Below, in pieces: positions 1 to 11,295 of a stretch of 64,000 nucleotides of DNA. The stretch lies in assembly GCA_910589415.1 (NCBI GenBank), contig OU342630.1, forward strand, positions 90,826,186-90,890,185, in the 5' to 3' direction. The position numbers and the translations under genes were made by a program. The stretch comes from Malachius bipustulatus. Its lineage: Eukaryota > Arthropoda > Insecta > Coleoptera > Melyridae. How positions within the stretch are numbered: the stretch's first letter is position 1; each line of letters starts with the position of its first letter. The notes beneath the pieces are model-generated. The model had not been told where the DNA came from. It made no database searches and saw nothing but the letters and a program-made list of their open reading frames with translations.

Positions 1-413
1 AATTATGTTCATTGCCAAAACAAGAATAAATTGTTTAATTTAAGTTATTTGTTTATTGTTGAGTCTTACTGAAGCACAATACTTTAACACTGGGGAGAAT
101 GTTGGAATTTCAGTTTTCTTTTTATCGATGTTAATTATCTCTCTAAATGTGTTGCCTGCTCTTTCCTTTTCCTGGTACTATGATCCTGTTTGTCTGAAAA
201 TGAATATTGTTTGCCGGTAGACTCACCATGTTCATTGTTAATTTATATATTATTATAATTATTGACACCCGTACAATGATTATTCGCATTATTCGTTTTC
301 TTCCTTCATTTCAATTCATAAAATTTAAATGCAGTCCACTATTAATTTCCCAATGCTTACCAACTACCTGGCTACCAGAAAAAGCACAGTCTTCTTCGTA
401 GGTTAATTTAGTT

Positions 414-1043
414 CTCTGTGATAGAGCCGATGCAAGGGCTAGTGAGTGGTTTGGTAGGAATGGATTGGTAATGAACAGTGACAAGACTGTTGAAGTTCTT
501 TTTACACTTCGCAATCAGCTTGAGGGTCAGTCTTTTTAAAGCCTAGGAGGAATGCAGATCGGTTTTCGTGGATCTTCGTATTCTGACACTTCCGTTTCTG
601 TATATCTTTCGTGCATTAGTCTTTGCTTATAAAAATAAGTCGAAACTTGTTAGAAACCTGGATATTTATAATTATCAGACTAGGGGTAGATTTATGTTCC
701 GGCATGATTTCTGTGGCTCTTTGCATCGCACAGGAGTCCGCGCTACGTTGCCTTAAATTTTTTTAATAAGTTACCAGATTTTATTTAAAACTATAGTCTT
801 AATACTGTTAAAACTTCTATTAAGGAGTTTCTTGTGCGTAGGGCTTTTTACTCTATTCAGGAGTTTCTGGAAAGTAACATTGATCGAGACAGCTTTGCTT
901 CTAACGGCACAGTGTTGGAGATTGATGATTTGTAGTGGTTATATGTATATTGATTATATCTGTGATATTTTTTGTGATTGTACCTACCGACGAGTGTAAA
1001 AAACTTTGTTTTATTAGCACAATAAAGTAAACTAAACTAAACC
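414..1043 (+). pseudogene. Jockey-like LINE 3' remnant (end of RT and C-terminal region)
   Basis: Frame from 414 to 539 reads a reverse-transcriptase thumb-type stretch (LCDRADARASEWFGRNGL, then NSDKT) and stops. After an internal deletion, 568 onward reads LRILTLPFLYIFRALVF and YNYQTRGRFMFRHDF, the usual C-terminal region of jockey/CR1-like LINEs. Frames then shift, and the last part (FYSIQEFLESNIDRDSF) ends at TAG 933-935. A short 3' UTR with AATAAA near 1020 and an AAACTAAACTAAACC tail follows. It is a dead copy with at least one large deletion and several frame changes. The clade is inferred from residue pattern only. It lies in the downstream Ddr intron, antisense to Ddr. Confidence 0.75.
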
Positions 1044-1045
1044 AG

Positions 1046-3048
1046 TTAAATATCTCATGCAAGCAAAAAAACTGCATTGAAGGCCTGATTCTACTTCCAT
1101 GTATTTAAACCGTCAATCTGATCGTGAAATTGGGACCCTTTTCCTCATTCTAAAACGTTTTTGAAAGTTTTTGAGTGTTGTGTAATTGCAAGCAATCGTT
1201 TCTTTCTTCATATCTACGAGTATAATGATATGGATTTCTGGGTATAAGGTCCCCTTCCTCTACTTCATCAACTTTTCCTAAGTACTTCATCATTTATGTT
1301 TACAAGGTTCAAAACAAATTGATGCAGGAAGAGAATAATAATGAAAAAATATTGATGAGCTGATCGTCGCTTTAATAGCTTCCTAAACATACACAAAAAC
1401 CCTACAAAAAATTTTAGTTGACAACTAAGTTAATAGTCTACTAAACGGCCTAATATTAGGGTTTCCGCTAGTAGCATAATATGTAAGTAACATCTTAGTA
1501 GCTATACTAACTTTCGTTATTATTATGTCTGTGATTGTTCAAATTATTGTTTTACATCCAAAGATAACAATTAAAATCGAAAATTTTAATTTAAAATATT
1601 TTTTGTGGTATTGTGTATGATGAAGTTTAGACTCAATATACTCAAAAACTATGAAGAATTTCGAATATTCATAAGTACACCTTTCCAGGGCATCCAACGA
1701 AGTAAGGTCTTGTAAACCCATAGATGGGCGAAGAAGTTGTTGAGCGAAAAAGGGGTCATATACCCTGTATCTACGCCCACTAATAAATATTTTTTCGTCG
1801 TGTTTTTCTTCGTTTTGTGTGCTCTAAATTATAAAAAATAACTTTTTTGTAAAAAATTAAAATATTAAGAAATGCCCAAGTTGCGCGTTCAAAACTGATT
1901 TTTTTTTCACCAAACCGTGTATAGGTATCTCGTTTATTTTTAACTTATTTAGGAAAAGTCATTAAAAAAAATTGTTTACTTTAATCCAATCTATACACGG
2001 TTAAAAATTAATAAAGCATCAACTTAAAAAACACCCTGTGAGTATACAATTATTATTATATTACATATGACAAATGGAGGATTTCACAAGTTTGCTCTAT
2101 TTCTGGGATCCATCACAACTCCTAGACACAAAATGAACACATGAAAATGCTGATACTAAAATAACAAAAAGATCATGATGATTCAATTACCCGTAAAAAT
2201 AAGCACAGTTATTAGCCGAGAGAACAAGAAGGGTGCAAAGTAGGATTAGTATTTTGGTTGTAACTACTGAAAGCAAACGGCCGGCGGCGCCGGGGCTCAC
2301 AAAAGCAGCTATGTTTACCTTTCGAGATGAAATAAGCCTCCCTAGTAATTGTTCCTAATTTGAAAACATCGGTCATAATGGAATACGCAGCTGCCCGACG
2401 GTGCTTTCCCCGTACGAGTAAACTCGGAACTCGTGAGAGGGCCATAACAGATCTTTAGGCATTATGACTCTGTGGTTTGTTACCTATATTAGCGTAAATC
2501 AAATCTTTGTTCCTGTAACTTGAAGGGATAGAAACTAACTAGTACTCGTGTGTGGGTTCACATTGTTGATATAGTTACAGTGAACGTAATTAAATTTAAC
2601 TAATTTATTATCTAAATAATGAAGTTACCTATTTCCTCTATTAAATTGCAACTGAAATACCTATGTGAGGTTTTTTTTCTCTTTACCATAATGTTTCAAG
2701 AAATTTTATCGGCTTTTTGGTGGACTTCTTTAATCTTATTTTTCACGAAAATAGAACCACCTAAATTTAAGGCACCTAATTAATTATGGTGCATATTAAT
2801 AATATGATGTCACTCACACAAGTAACTACACGGTTGTTTGTGTAGTAACCAGACCCGCTTAATACACACGCTTCGATTCCATTGCTTATTTGAATTATTA
2901 TTGCTTCATAGAGGGGGTGTTCCCTCTAGTTATGATCCATGGTGAAGTGGAAAAATTACACCTCCCATTTGCATAAAAATTTGGATTTAAGTTGTGCTCG
3001 ACCTAAACTTAAAAGTCTTCCCAACGCCGTTGGTTGCTTATTATTTTT
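1046..3048. other. Intronic stretch without recognised gene
   Basis: No coding region was recognised. Isolated CCCTGTA-type element ends occur near 1763 and 2033. A 12-bp inverted repeat (AACCGTGTATAG at 1913-1924 and its complement at 1991-2002) marks a small decayed element. The rest is AT-rich and unassigned. Confidence 0.5.
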
Positions 3049-3101
3049 AAGGGTGAAAACTACCCCTATTATGTAATTAAGTGTAAAAGCGCCAGTAACT
3101 A

Positions 3102-4097
3102 CAGGGTGCACCATAATTATATCCTTCTCTACATCTCGTAACGCTAACAGATACAGGGTCGGTTAAACTCGACAAAAGATGTGCAATTTTGTGGCCATCT
3201 CGAATCCGTCAAGACATACAAAATATCTGTGACCGTTCCCGAAATATCCTGAAAAAACAAAAAAATCGAGATAATATCTAATTTTTGCCATATCTTTTTT
3301 ATTATTGGAGATTAATAAATAATTTTTTGTGGCCTTACACATAAGTCGGCAAGAGCTGCCCATCTGGCGTTTCAAAAATTTTCAAAGCCGACTAGATCCC
3401 GGAGTTTTGAAAGTCAACTTTCGTTTTTCTTATGGCCTACAGATTGTTTTTTATGTTGTTCGGTATAAAAAAATAATAAAAACCAAAAATTGTTAAACTT
3501 CAAAAAATAAATAAAAAAAAATTTTATTCTTCTTTTTTCTTTACAAAAACAACACCTTTTTAGACCGAATTTCATAAATAAATTAAAAAACCATAAGGCA
3601 AGCACTATTTCGGCGTATTTTACAAATGTTGACGTTTTTGGACGATTTTTTATTAGGTTTTTCTGTCAAAAAAGAAGAATAAAAATTAAATTTTTCTTTT
3701 TGAAGTTTATTAATTTTTGGTTTCCATTATTTTTTTCATATCGAACGACATAAAAAAATAATATGGCGGCCATAAGGAAAACGAAAGTTGACTATGAAAA
3801 CTCTTGGATCTAGTAGGCCTTGAAAATTTTTGCAATGTCAGATGGATAGCTCTTAACGGCTTATGTAAGCCTACGAAAAAATATTTATTAATTTCCAATA
3901 ATAAAAAAGATATGACGAAAATAAGAAATCTCGATTTTTCAGTTTTTTCAGGATATTTCAGGAACGGTCACAGATATCTTGCATGTTTTGACGAATTCGA
4001 GATGGCCACAAAACTGCGCATCTTTTCTCTAATTTAACCCTGTATCTATTAGCGTTCAGGAGATAGCAATATAGAGAAGGATATATGGTGCACCCTG
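3102..4097. mobile_element. Long-TIR palindromic element, family A, copy 1 (996 bp)
   Basis: Starts CAGGGTGCACCATA and ends with its complement TATGGTGCACCCTG, flanked on each side by TA as expected for a Tc1/mariner-type TA target duplication. The two halves are inverted copies of each other almost to the centre: phrases such as GGATATTTCAGGAACGGTCA and GAGATGGCCACAAAA recur in complement. A second CAGGG motif (CAGGGTCGGTTAAA) lies about 50 bp inside the left end, with its partner inside the right end. No coding capacity is credible; the ORFs here are palindrome shadows. The same family recurs at 12545-13325 and 13419-14417. Confidence 0.85.
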
Positions 4098-4104
4098 TAT
4101 ATAT

Positions 4105-4425
4105 TTTTAGGGATAAAAACCACCCCCGATAGCGAGAAAAATAATAAAAAATTACGTCAAGCATTAAAATGCTTGGATTTTATTTAAATAAGTTAAGTAA
4201 AGATTACTTTATGTTATTTAATGCTATTTCGTTTATTGTTGAATATTTTCAGGAGTAAAAACTACCCCTGCTACGACAAAAATATTATAAACAAGATTCA
4301 AACTTTTAATTGCTTCAATTTTTGTTGTAATAATTTCAGTGAAGATAACTTGATGCTATTTAATATTTTTCGTGAGCTAGAACCTCCACCAACCCTTACC
4401 AAAAACCACCCCTATTAAATATAAA
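4105..4425. repeat. Degenerate tandem repeat, about 140 bp period
   Basis: The block AAAAACYACCCCYG followed by A-rich sequence recurs at about 4115, 4255 and 4400 (spacing 140 and 144). A similar block (GTGAAAACTACCCCTATTA) lies just left of the 3102-4097 element, so that element seems to have inserted beside or into this array. Confidence 0.5.
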
Positions 4426-5209
4426 TGTTAAAATAAGCATTTAATTTTTTTTATTGAACTTTATTTGAAACTTTTAAAAACTGTTACAGTTCAACAAAAA
4501 AAAGTTCAATGGTTTTTTGATATAACTTCCTCAATTTTTATGCTAGAGCAATTTTCCAAAAAGCATTTTAAAGGTAAATGCAAGACCTAAAAACTAATGG
4601 AGGATTGATATTTTTTCCACCCTTATTTTATACGAAATAACTCGGCGTCTATATTATATTATTTTCGTCATAACTAGGATCTTTCATAAAAAATAAAAAT
4701 TAGGGTCTCTTTAAGCACTGTCAAAAACTTTTTACCAGTTTTTATCAAAAAACCCATCTTTTTTTATAATTTGAGATTGAAAGTTTTCACTCCAAAAGCA
4801 AAAGTTGGCTTTTAATAAGCCATTACTCAGTTAATAATAGGTTTGAAGCAACCATAAACAAAACCATTCTCTTTGTTTTTTTTTATTAGCTACAACTTTG
4901 TTTATTATGGTCTTAGCGATAAAGCTCACACTTTTTGAGACATTCTTGAAAAATTCGTGATGGTATCCCTTTTGAGGCAACTGCCTTATAGAGGAATTCT
5001 GGTAGTTAGTGCGTTGTTAAACGCTTCTTCTATGTCGAGGATTTTTCAGTTTTTTTCAGGACATTTCATCAACGACTAAAAATATCCTAAATTTTGTTTC
5101 AGATTCTTATTAAGCATCAAATTGTGTAACTTTTCTCTAACTTAACCGACCCTGTATCTCTCATGGTTTAGGAGATCCCCATGTACTGACACGTAAACTG
5201 AACATCCTG
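4426..5209. mobile_element. Right-end remnant of a CAGGG-type TIR element
   Basis: The region ends ACATCCTG followed by TA (CCTG at 5206-5209). An inner AACCGACCCTGTATCT motif lies about 55 bp upstream, the same paired-end layout as family A. A matching left terminus was not found, so the element is truncated or eroded. No gene was seen. The extent to the left is arbitrary. Confidence 0.4.
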
Positions 5210-5977
5210 TATACCGTATTATTTTACATGACATGATCTCGCTCTTTATTTTGATTTTTGCTCCATGTGCTTTTATGTGTATGTGTTATAGTTATATTTT
5301 TCATTTCATGTACATTGAAGATTTACAAAAACATTGGGTTATCTATTTCAATCATAAGAGTTTTAGTTTCCAGTTTTAAATATCCAAGCAAATGCTGGCT
5401 ACAACATGCCATCGTCTCGTTTATCTGGTCTTGCACACAGCTAGGTTTTCATTGACAAATTCTTTCCTAGACTGCTCCTCTCTTCAGAATCTGGCACTCG
5501 AATTTTAATAAAACTAGGCCAGGTTTTAATATTCACACCAAAATCACTAAAATTGATTTTTATATTGTAATATCTCCCCTCTCCCAATGAATGGTTAGCT
5601 TCGGTATTTCGGTATTTAAGTGTTTTCTAGGTCGACTAAAAGGGGTTACGTTACAATGTAGAGGTCAAGAGGTTCCATTATGTATAAGTTAAATTATCAT
5701 GGGCTTTAAAGTATAAAGTGGTTGAAAGACATTTCGGTATTTTGTTCAGCTATCTAAATCTAGAGAGTAAGGTTTAGTAAAAGTTTAAATTTCAGATTAA
5801 ATTCAAACTTTCAAAGATAGACAGAGTGGCGAAATTCGAACATCAAAGTTAATAGACGTTCTTGAGTTGAGATTTCAAACGGAAAGGTTTTTCTTTTGAA
5901 AAAATTCGGTTAAGCCTCCGTCAACAGTCTTTTTAATTAGATACGTTACATCGCAGTTGAATGAAAAAAAAACTTAC

Positions 5978-6185
5978 CTGATTGAAAAGTTATCTCGCTG
6001 AGAAGAATCCATTTGTCTCGAAAGAATAGTCGGAGACGTATATACTTAGCAAGACGTCCCAGCAGCTGAACAGTAACATTGTGGGCTGTCTCTCGTGATC
6101 TGTTGACTTCCACCATCGAACGCACTGGATTTGGTTGAAAGCGCTCCCCGTCCAGACTAAACCAAACCTCAATCACCGAGAACAC
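5978..6185 (-). CDS. Ddr: Ddr exon 6 of 6 seen: end of discoidin-like domain
   Basis: Minus-strand exon with acceptor TTTGCAG before GTG and donor G|GTAAGT. It encodes 69 codons plus one base: VFSVIEVWFSLDGERF, then a middle part with NRS and NVT glycosylation sequons, then LLSEITFQS. This matches the last third of the discoidin-like (DS-like) domain of discoidin domain receptors, whose vertebrate counterpart also ends in SEITF(Q/D)S. The domain lies extracellularly between the collagen-binding discoidin domain and the juxtamembrane stalk. The cysteine that vertebrate DDRs carry in this stretch is not seen here. Phase 0 entry follows exactly from the previous exon, and it leaves in phase 1. 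The next exon (stalk, transmembrane segment, kinase) must lie below position 1, since nothing suitable was found in 1-5977. Confidence 0.92.
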
Positions 6186-7131
6186 CTGCAAATGAATATT
6201 CCATTTTTATTTTTAATTATGTTAATAGAAGATTAGAAATTGTCTATCAGTTAGTTCCACAAATCTAGGCCCTGTTCCACAAAAAAACTTTACAATTTTG
6301 CACTTTTCATTTTGCAATTTTGTTGAAACCAGAAAATTTGGGTTCCACAACCAGTTAAATTAATTTAGGCTCGCTGTGCGATCTAAAACTTCATATCACC
6401 TGTTGGGCCAGTAACAAAAAAAGGAAATGATTTTTCAGAAAGGCGATGCTAAATTGTGTAGGAATACGAAATGCAGCAGCAATTGCATAGGAAGCATTGA
6501 GAAGTTGTTCATTCAATCATGTTTTGAATATTGGGGAGCAAGCGTCTTCTGGAAATTTGAAAACCTACGACCTGTGAATCAACGCAAGTATTGGAAAACA
6601 CGATTTTGTTATTGAATCTTTCTACAGTTATGAAACTCCATCATATACTACTAGACCCTTTGCGCTTGACATGTGCAACAGGCAAATTAGATTTTAGTGG
6701 AGTTTATCGGAATCGAAGCTCGAAATAAATTCCTCGTGAAAGTTGCGATAATAAACGGAAAGAGACGGGAATTCAGATAAACATAAAAATGGAAAGATAA
6801 GAATGACCCCTGAGGAACTACTTCATTGGCATTACAGTCATCTGAAGTGAAGTAAAGTAGTGATTTAAGACATTAAAAAGAGAACAAATTTATAAACGAG
6901 AATTTATCTCAATTGTTTTGACAGAAGATTGCTGATTTTTGTTTTACCATTAATAAATAGATTATTATAACACAAACCTGTTGAGTAATAAGGGAAAAGA
7001 GAGAAACTCGTTATATTTTTTAAATGCTAAATCAAACCATCTTATTTTTTTTACATATCATCCATCTATTATTAGGTTTAGAGTTTACTACCTTTGCATT
7101 CATTTGATATTCATACTGAGTAGGTACTGAC

Positions 7132-7265
7132 CTGCACATTCCTGGTAAACATATTGTTGACGTGAAGATGCACAGCCGTGAATTCCCTTATTTCTGAAAA
7201 CTCGAAGGTAATATTCAAAGGTTCTCCGTTGTTTGTGTCGTTACTCCAACCCAACCAACGGCTGC
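7132..7265 (-). CDS. Ddr: Ddr exon 5 of 6 seen: discoidin-like domain core
   Basis: Acceptor TTTACAG, donor CAG|GTCAGT. The two leading bases complete a Gly codon split with the previous exon, then 44 codons follow: SRWLGWSNDTNNG, then ITFEFSEIREFTAVHLHVNN and MFTRNVQ. The pattern GWxN...NG...I.FEF..IR.F..........NNMF is diagnostic for DDR1/DDR2-type receptors. NDT and NIT are N-glycosylation sequons. The exon is only 946 bp upstream of the next coding exon, the shortest intron in this stretch. Phase 0 exit matches the following exon. Confidence 0.95.
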
Positions 7266-8566
7266 CTGTAAATACAAATGCTTAAAACAGGAGGAACATA
7301 AATGTCACCTGGTTTAATTTAGGAACATATTTTTCTTTCTTCTTTGCTTTCTGATAAAAAACGTATTATTACGTATACGTGATATTATAACCATGCTGAA
7401 CGTATTATTTTATTTTCGATCCTTCTTTTTAAATATTCGTGATTTAGATCCACGTTAATTATTCCAATTCCCGCGGCTTAGGCTTCGACGCCATGTTGAA
7501 AATAACAGCAATTGGGTTTGAGCTGCTCGCAGATTTGGACATATTACATTTTATTAAGCAACGAATTTTGCGATGGAGTAAACATAGTGTATGGACATGA
7601 GTTCATGCAAACAATAAATATTTATTCAATTACGATTTAAGTAAATCCTCATCCTATTATCTTGTATTTCGATGCCACGAATTTCTATGGTAATGTAGTC
7701 TGAGTCAACTAATGTTTAATAGCTAACAGATAAAGGAATAAGAGATTTAAATTATATAGTTTTTCAGGACACGGCGATGAAGGATGAGGGTATATTTTGA
7801 ACTTGATTGAGAGTATAGTTGTAATCTCCTAAATCAACACAAGGATATATAGCTCATGGCCGAAATAACGTGCAGTAACTGACATTACTAAAAAAGCAAT
7901 TTCGGAGAAGTGGCAAGTAGAAACTTACGTTTGGAGCAAAATCTTTCTTATCTTAATAGTCATAAATAGTTCACGAATGGCATTTGCTATTTTTTAACAC
8001 TGCTTTGTCTAGGACAAACTAGTTTATCCGTACGCACTTAGGATAAATCAGTTTGTTCTAGGATAAACTCCCGTGCGGTTGACATACCCATCGTGCGCGA
8101 TCCAGGTGGCGGATAGGGGAAGCTCTTACATGAGCGACAGTGAGTAAGGCTAGCAGCGGTGATAGAGCTGGTCAGATTTAAAACTCCAGACTGGCAGCTC
8201 AAAAAGCCCTGCCGCGGATCACCTCCCCCAACCTAGTTGTCGTGTCATGACTAAAGATCTACGCAAGGGGCAACGGCGCCGGAGAATATCCGAATGTGGG
8301 CTCTCCGTTAAACCATATATCATTCTGTGTCGTGGGCATGTCTCGCACACAGAGAGAGATGGGGGCCTTGATTCAATCGTCCGAACTGCGTGGATTAGGC
8401 ACTACTATAAAAACCTCCCCAATCTCAATGTATTGAACGCGCCGAAAAGATGCATGATAGCTCAGTGTAAGCACCGGGCGTACCCCGTTGTATTGAGCCT
8501 TACTCCTTGAATTAGGGCTCTGCGGGGAGTGGACCGCAACCTTTCTCAGCCACTCCTGGGATATCC
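7266..8566. other. Ddr intron, GC-richer insert from about 8090
   Basis: 7266-8085 shows no recognisable gene. From about 8090 the composition changes to GC-richer sequence that runs into the ORF1-like fragment at 8567. It looks like the 5' region of a LINE, but no matching family could be named. Confidence 0.35.
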
Positions 8567-8734
8567 ATGGCGTGTGTAAAACAAATATGTTCTGACGAGG
8601 AGAGCCAAAATCTCGAGCTCCAGGCAACTAAAGAAGCTATGGAGATCGGTTCTAATCCGACTCCAAGAAATAGCTCGATTTCGCTGGACCAAGAGGAGAA
8701 ACAAATCTCCCGTGAGAAAAAAAAAGACAAATAA
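8567..8734 (+). pseudogene. Possible LINE ORF1 start (55-codon remnant)
   Basis: An ATG at 8567 opens a 55-codon frame, hydrophilic and acidic to basic (MACVKQICSDEES, then LELQATKEAME, then SREKKKDK), closed by TAA at 8732-8734. The following 200 bp look like a frame-shifted continuation. The upstream 450 bp are GC-rich compared with the surroundings, as in 5' UTRs of retroposons. No zinc knuckle survives, so assignment to a LINE ORF1 is an inference from context. It could equally be a fragment of another element. Confidence 0.3.
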
Positions 8735-9628
8735 CCAGATTACAAACCTTCGGGAGAGACTTTCTAATACCGAAGGACCTCGATACATTGGCAACAGTCA
8801 AGAGGTCAGCTTCCTTAGTTGGGCTGACTTGATGGGGATAATGTAGCACAACTAGATGTGAGCCACAATAATAGAACTACGGTCGCAGTGGAGGTGTCGC
8901 AATGGCCCACTCACAAGAAATCTCATCTAATCTAGGATAAACTCACATCGGTTAAAAACTCAGACCACTGATGATGTGGTCTTCGTGGATCATTTATAAG
9001 AGTTCTGCTGGAATGTTGTCTGGTCTAGTTGTTTATCCTGATTTTCGGTGATTTTATGACATAGAGACCTTCAGATTTTAAAAATGCCTTTAGTTTATTG
9101 GTTTACATTACCCTGTATGTTCTCTCACATTTAGTTAAAATACCAATACCAATACCAATACCCTGTATGTTTGTCTGACATTTGCAAAAAACAAGAAATA
9201 ACTTCAAGAAATAAAATAACACAAAATGCAAATTCACGGGGATTCAAATTCGCCATCTTAATTCACCGTCCCCTTATAGATCTCTGGGACCACCTCCTGT
9301 TAATACCTACATGCAGCAACAAGATGCGATACCGTTCCTGTTCCTTTGAAAAAAGGTAAAAAACGTTCCTTCAACAAGATCCAAAAAGTCGCTTGGTTAT
9401 GTGATAAAATGCCAGTCTTCAGTCAGTATGGGAGGACAGTTGCTATATTCAGGCCGTCAAAACATCATTTGACCTAGCTCTGTACTTCGACGTAGAGATA
9501 ACCATCCAGTAAAGCGGAAATATCGTCCTTTGCTCTGGCTTAAAAATTCTTGGGATGTTTTAAAAAGTTGTGATGGATGCTGCATGCAGGTTAGCTAGAT
9601 AAGATAAGACCCATCCCTACTGAAAAGA

Positions 9629-9790
9629 ATGCACCAGAGCGGATGCTCCACTTCATATTCTGTAACTGCAAATCCGGCTGCTAAATGTTGGAAATGCAGA
9701 ATAAGTTTTATCAGTTGCCCAGATAGATATACTGCAATGTGCATAGATACTCAAATCGCATTGAAATGGCTTACTCGACCATCGCTAAAG
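9629..9790 (+). pseudogene. Cys-rich ORF remnant of unknown origin
   Basis: Two frames joined by a one-base slip read FCNCKSGC and then KCWKCRISFISC, a cysteine spacing like the cysteine-rich tails that end some transposon-linked insect proteins. Flanking sequence is unassigned, and no catalytic region was found. I do not recognise the gene. The two frames may share the cysteine pattern only by chance. Confidence 0.2.
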
Positions 9791-10411
9791 ACAAGTCATT
9801 TATTGGCTAACATGTGACATATGTTTCTATAGTAACGGTGTATGTTTCTGTAGTAACGGGCAAAGACGAACCAAATCGGACACTTGGACCTCGCAATCGC
9901 TTTAGCTCTGGGCAAGAGATTTAAGATATAATAGGGCGGAGTGCCAGATGTGATTTGTGAATTTTTGGCACACCATAGTATCTCCCTGGAGTAGAGTTGA
10001 AAAGTTATAAGTCATATGCTCAAAATTCAAAAATCTAAGATAGCGGATTTTTCTTATGCAATTGGGATTGTTTGGGGTTTTCATGATTATAATCAGGACA
10101 TCATCCTCAACATCTTTGGGAGTTTTCAGTCTTTTATTTTAAATGTCCCGGTCAAGGTCTTATTTGACTGTATATTTAGGCCTTTACCACGGAACTATAA
10201 AATCTTAATCATTTCTTTTTTATAGAAATCCATTTAAAGCGCGTGGTTAGTGAATAGCACAATCTTAAGTCAAAGAATATGTTTTAAAGCTGTCTTGTCG
10301 TATTTGGCGACTAAAATGTTTATTTATGACAAACTGAAGAATTTTATGAAAATAATTTAAGTTCAAACCAACATAAATATATACAGCGAATCTGAAAAAA
10401 GCATTACCTAC

Positions 10412-10591
10412 CAGAGTTTTCACCTTCGAGCTGCATCTGATAGTCATCACCTCCGTACAGACCATCCGTCAGCTGTCCAAGACCACCTCGCATTTGGTTT
10501 CCGTCAAGAATACCGTCATAGCTTATATCTTCAAGGTCCACATCCGGTTCCCGCACTTCACCTCGTGGGGCCGAGTAGCTCAAAATATATT
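10412..10591 (-). CDS. Ddr: Ddr exon 4 of 6 seen: linker and start of discoidin-like domain
   Basis: Acceptor TTTTAG, donor G|GTAGGT (a second possible donor GTAATG lies 5 bp on, but would break phase with the next exon). The exon completes a split Gln codon, then reads YILSYSAPRGE, an acidic linker (VREPDVDLEDISYDG), MRGGLGQLTDGLYGGDD and GENS. The SYSAP(R)G and G(G)LGQLTDG blocks are conserved in discoidin domain receptors right after the discoidin domain. It opens in phase 1 and closes in phase 1, consistent with its neighbours. The acidic insert between the two conserved blocks replaces the shorter loop of vertebrate DDRs. Confidence 0.95.
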
Positions 10592-11070
10592 CTAAAACAA
10601 TGATTAACTAATTATTACATATCATAGGACAGAAAAAAGAAGAAAAAGATAAATCGGGTCAAAGGAACTGTTGAGATGTCATAAAATATGGCTGTATAAC
10701 AATTTGATCATTCCGTTATAATGTTAAGTTTCGACTATGCATATGTTATTGATAATTTATTATTATTATAAAAATTGCAATATTACGTTCTATTTATTAT
10801 TAAGCTGAATTGAGCTGTTCCACGGGTTTCAGTGGGTGTGTATGTAGAGACTCCTGGAGTGAAAAAATCATCCGTTAGTAACTATGTCATATAACATAAA
10901 CATGTTCATATAATGTTTATTTGGTAGAACGTCTGTAGCAGGCCTTTGAAAATTCAAGACACGTCGTAACTTGTGTCATTCTTTATTCATGAAAAAGTTT
11001 TCAGTAAGACTTTTTTACAGATGAAAAATGGTTTAAATTCTCGATTCAGCACTATGAGCTTTATGATGAT

Positions 11071-11295
11071 TAACAGCCAGTATTATAAAGGTTCATTAAG
11101 TTAACGGGCAGATTTTTGTGCTTGTTTTTGAAGCTAATATCCATGTCAAAGGCTTTTTATTAACATTTTTGCAATCTCTTTGATGCAAAGAATAATTAAA
11201 TTGCAATACTTTTCACATAGAGTCGATACCTTAATCAGAAACTGCCCCAGAAATCTGCCCGTTAACTTAATGAGCCTTTATAATACTGGCTGTTA
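11071..11295. mobile_element. MITE with about 45-bp TIRs (225 bp)
   Basis: Begins TAACAGCCAGTATTATAAAG and ends with its complement. The arms are about 45 bp with a single mismatch and run through TTAAGTTAACGGGCAGATTT. The interior is non-coding, and no clear target duplication was identified. The TIR does not resemble the CAGGG family, so this is a different transposase lineage. Confidence 0.75.

Noticed and set aside
3163..4164. Several 60-80 codon ORFs on both strands
   Set aside because: They are translations of the two arms of a palindromic element and mirror each other; no protein motif is present.
8247..8849. Cluster of overlapping 65-87 codon ORFs on both strands
   Set aside because: The GC-rich block lowers stop frequency. 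Only the ATG at 8567 gives a plausible, weak ORF1-like product.
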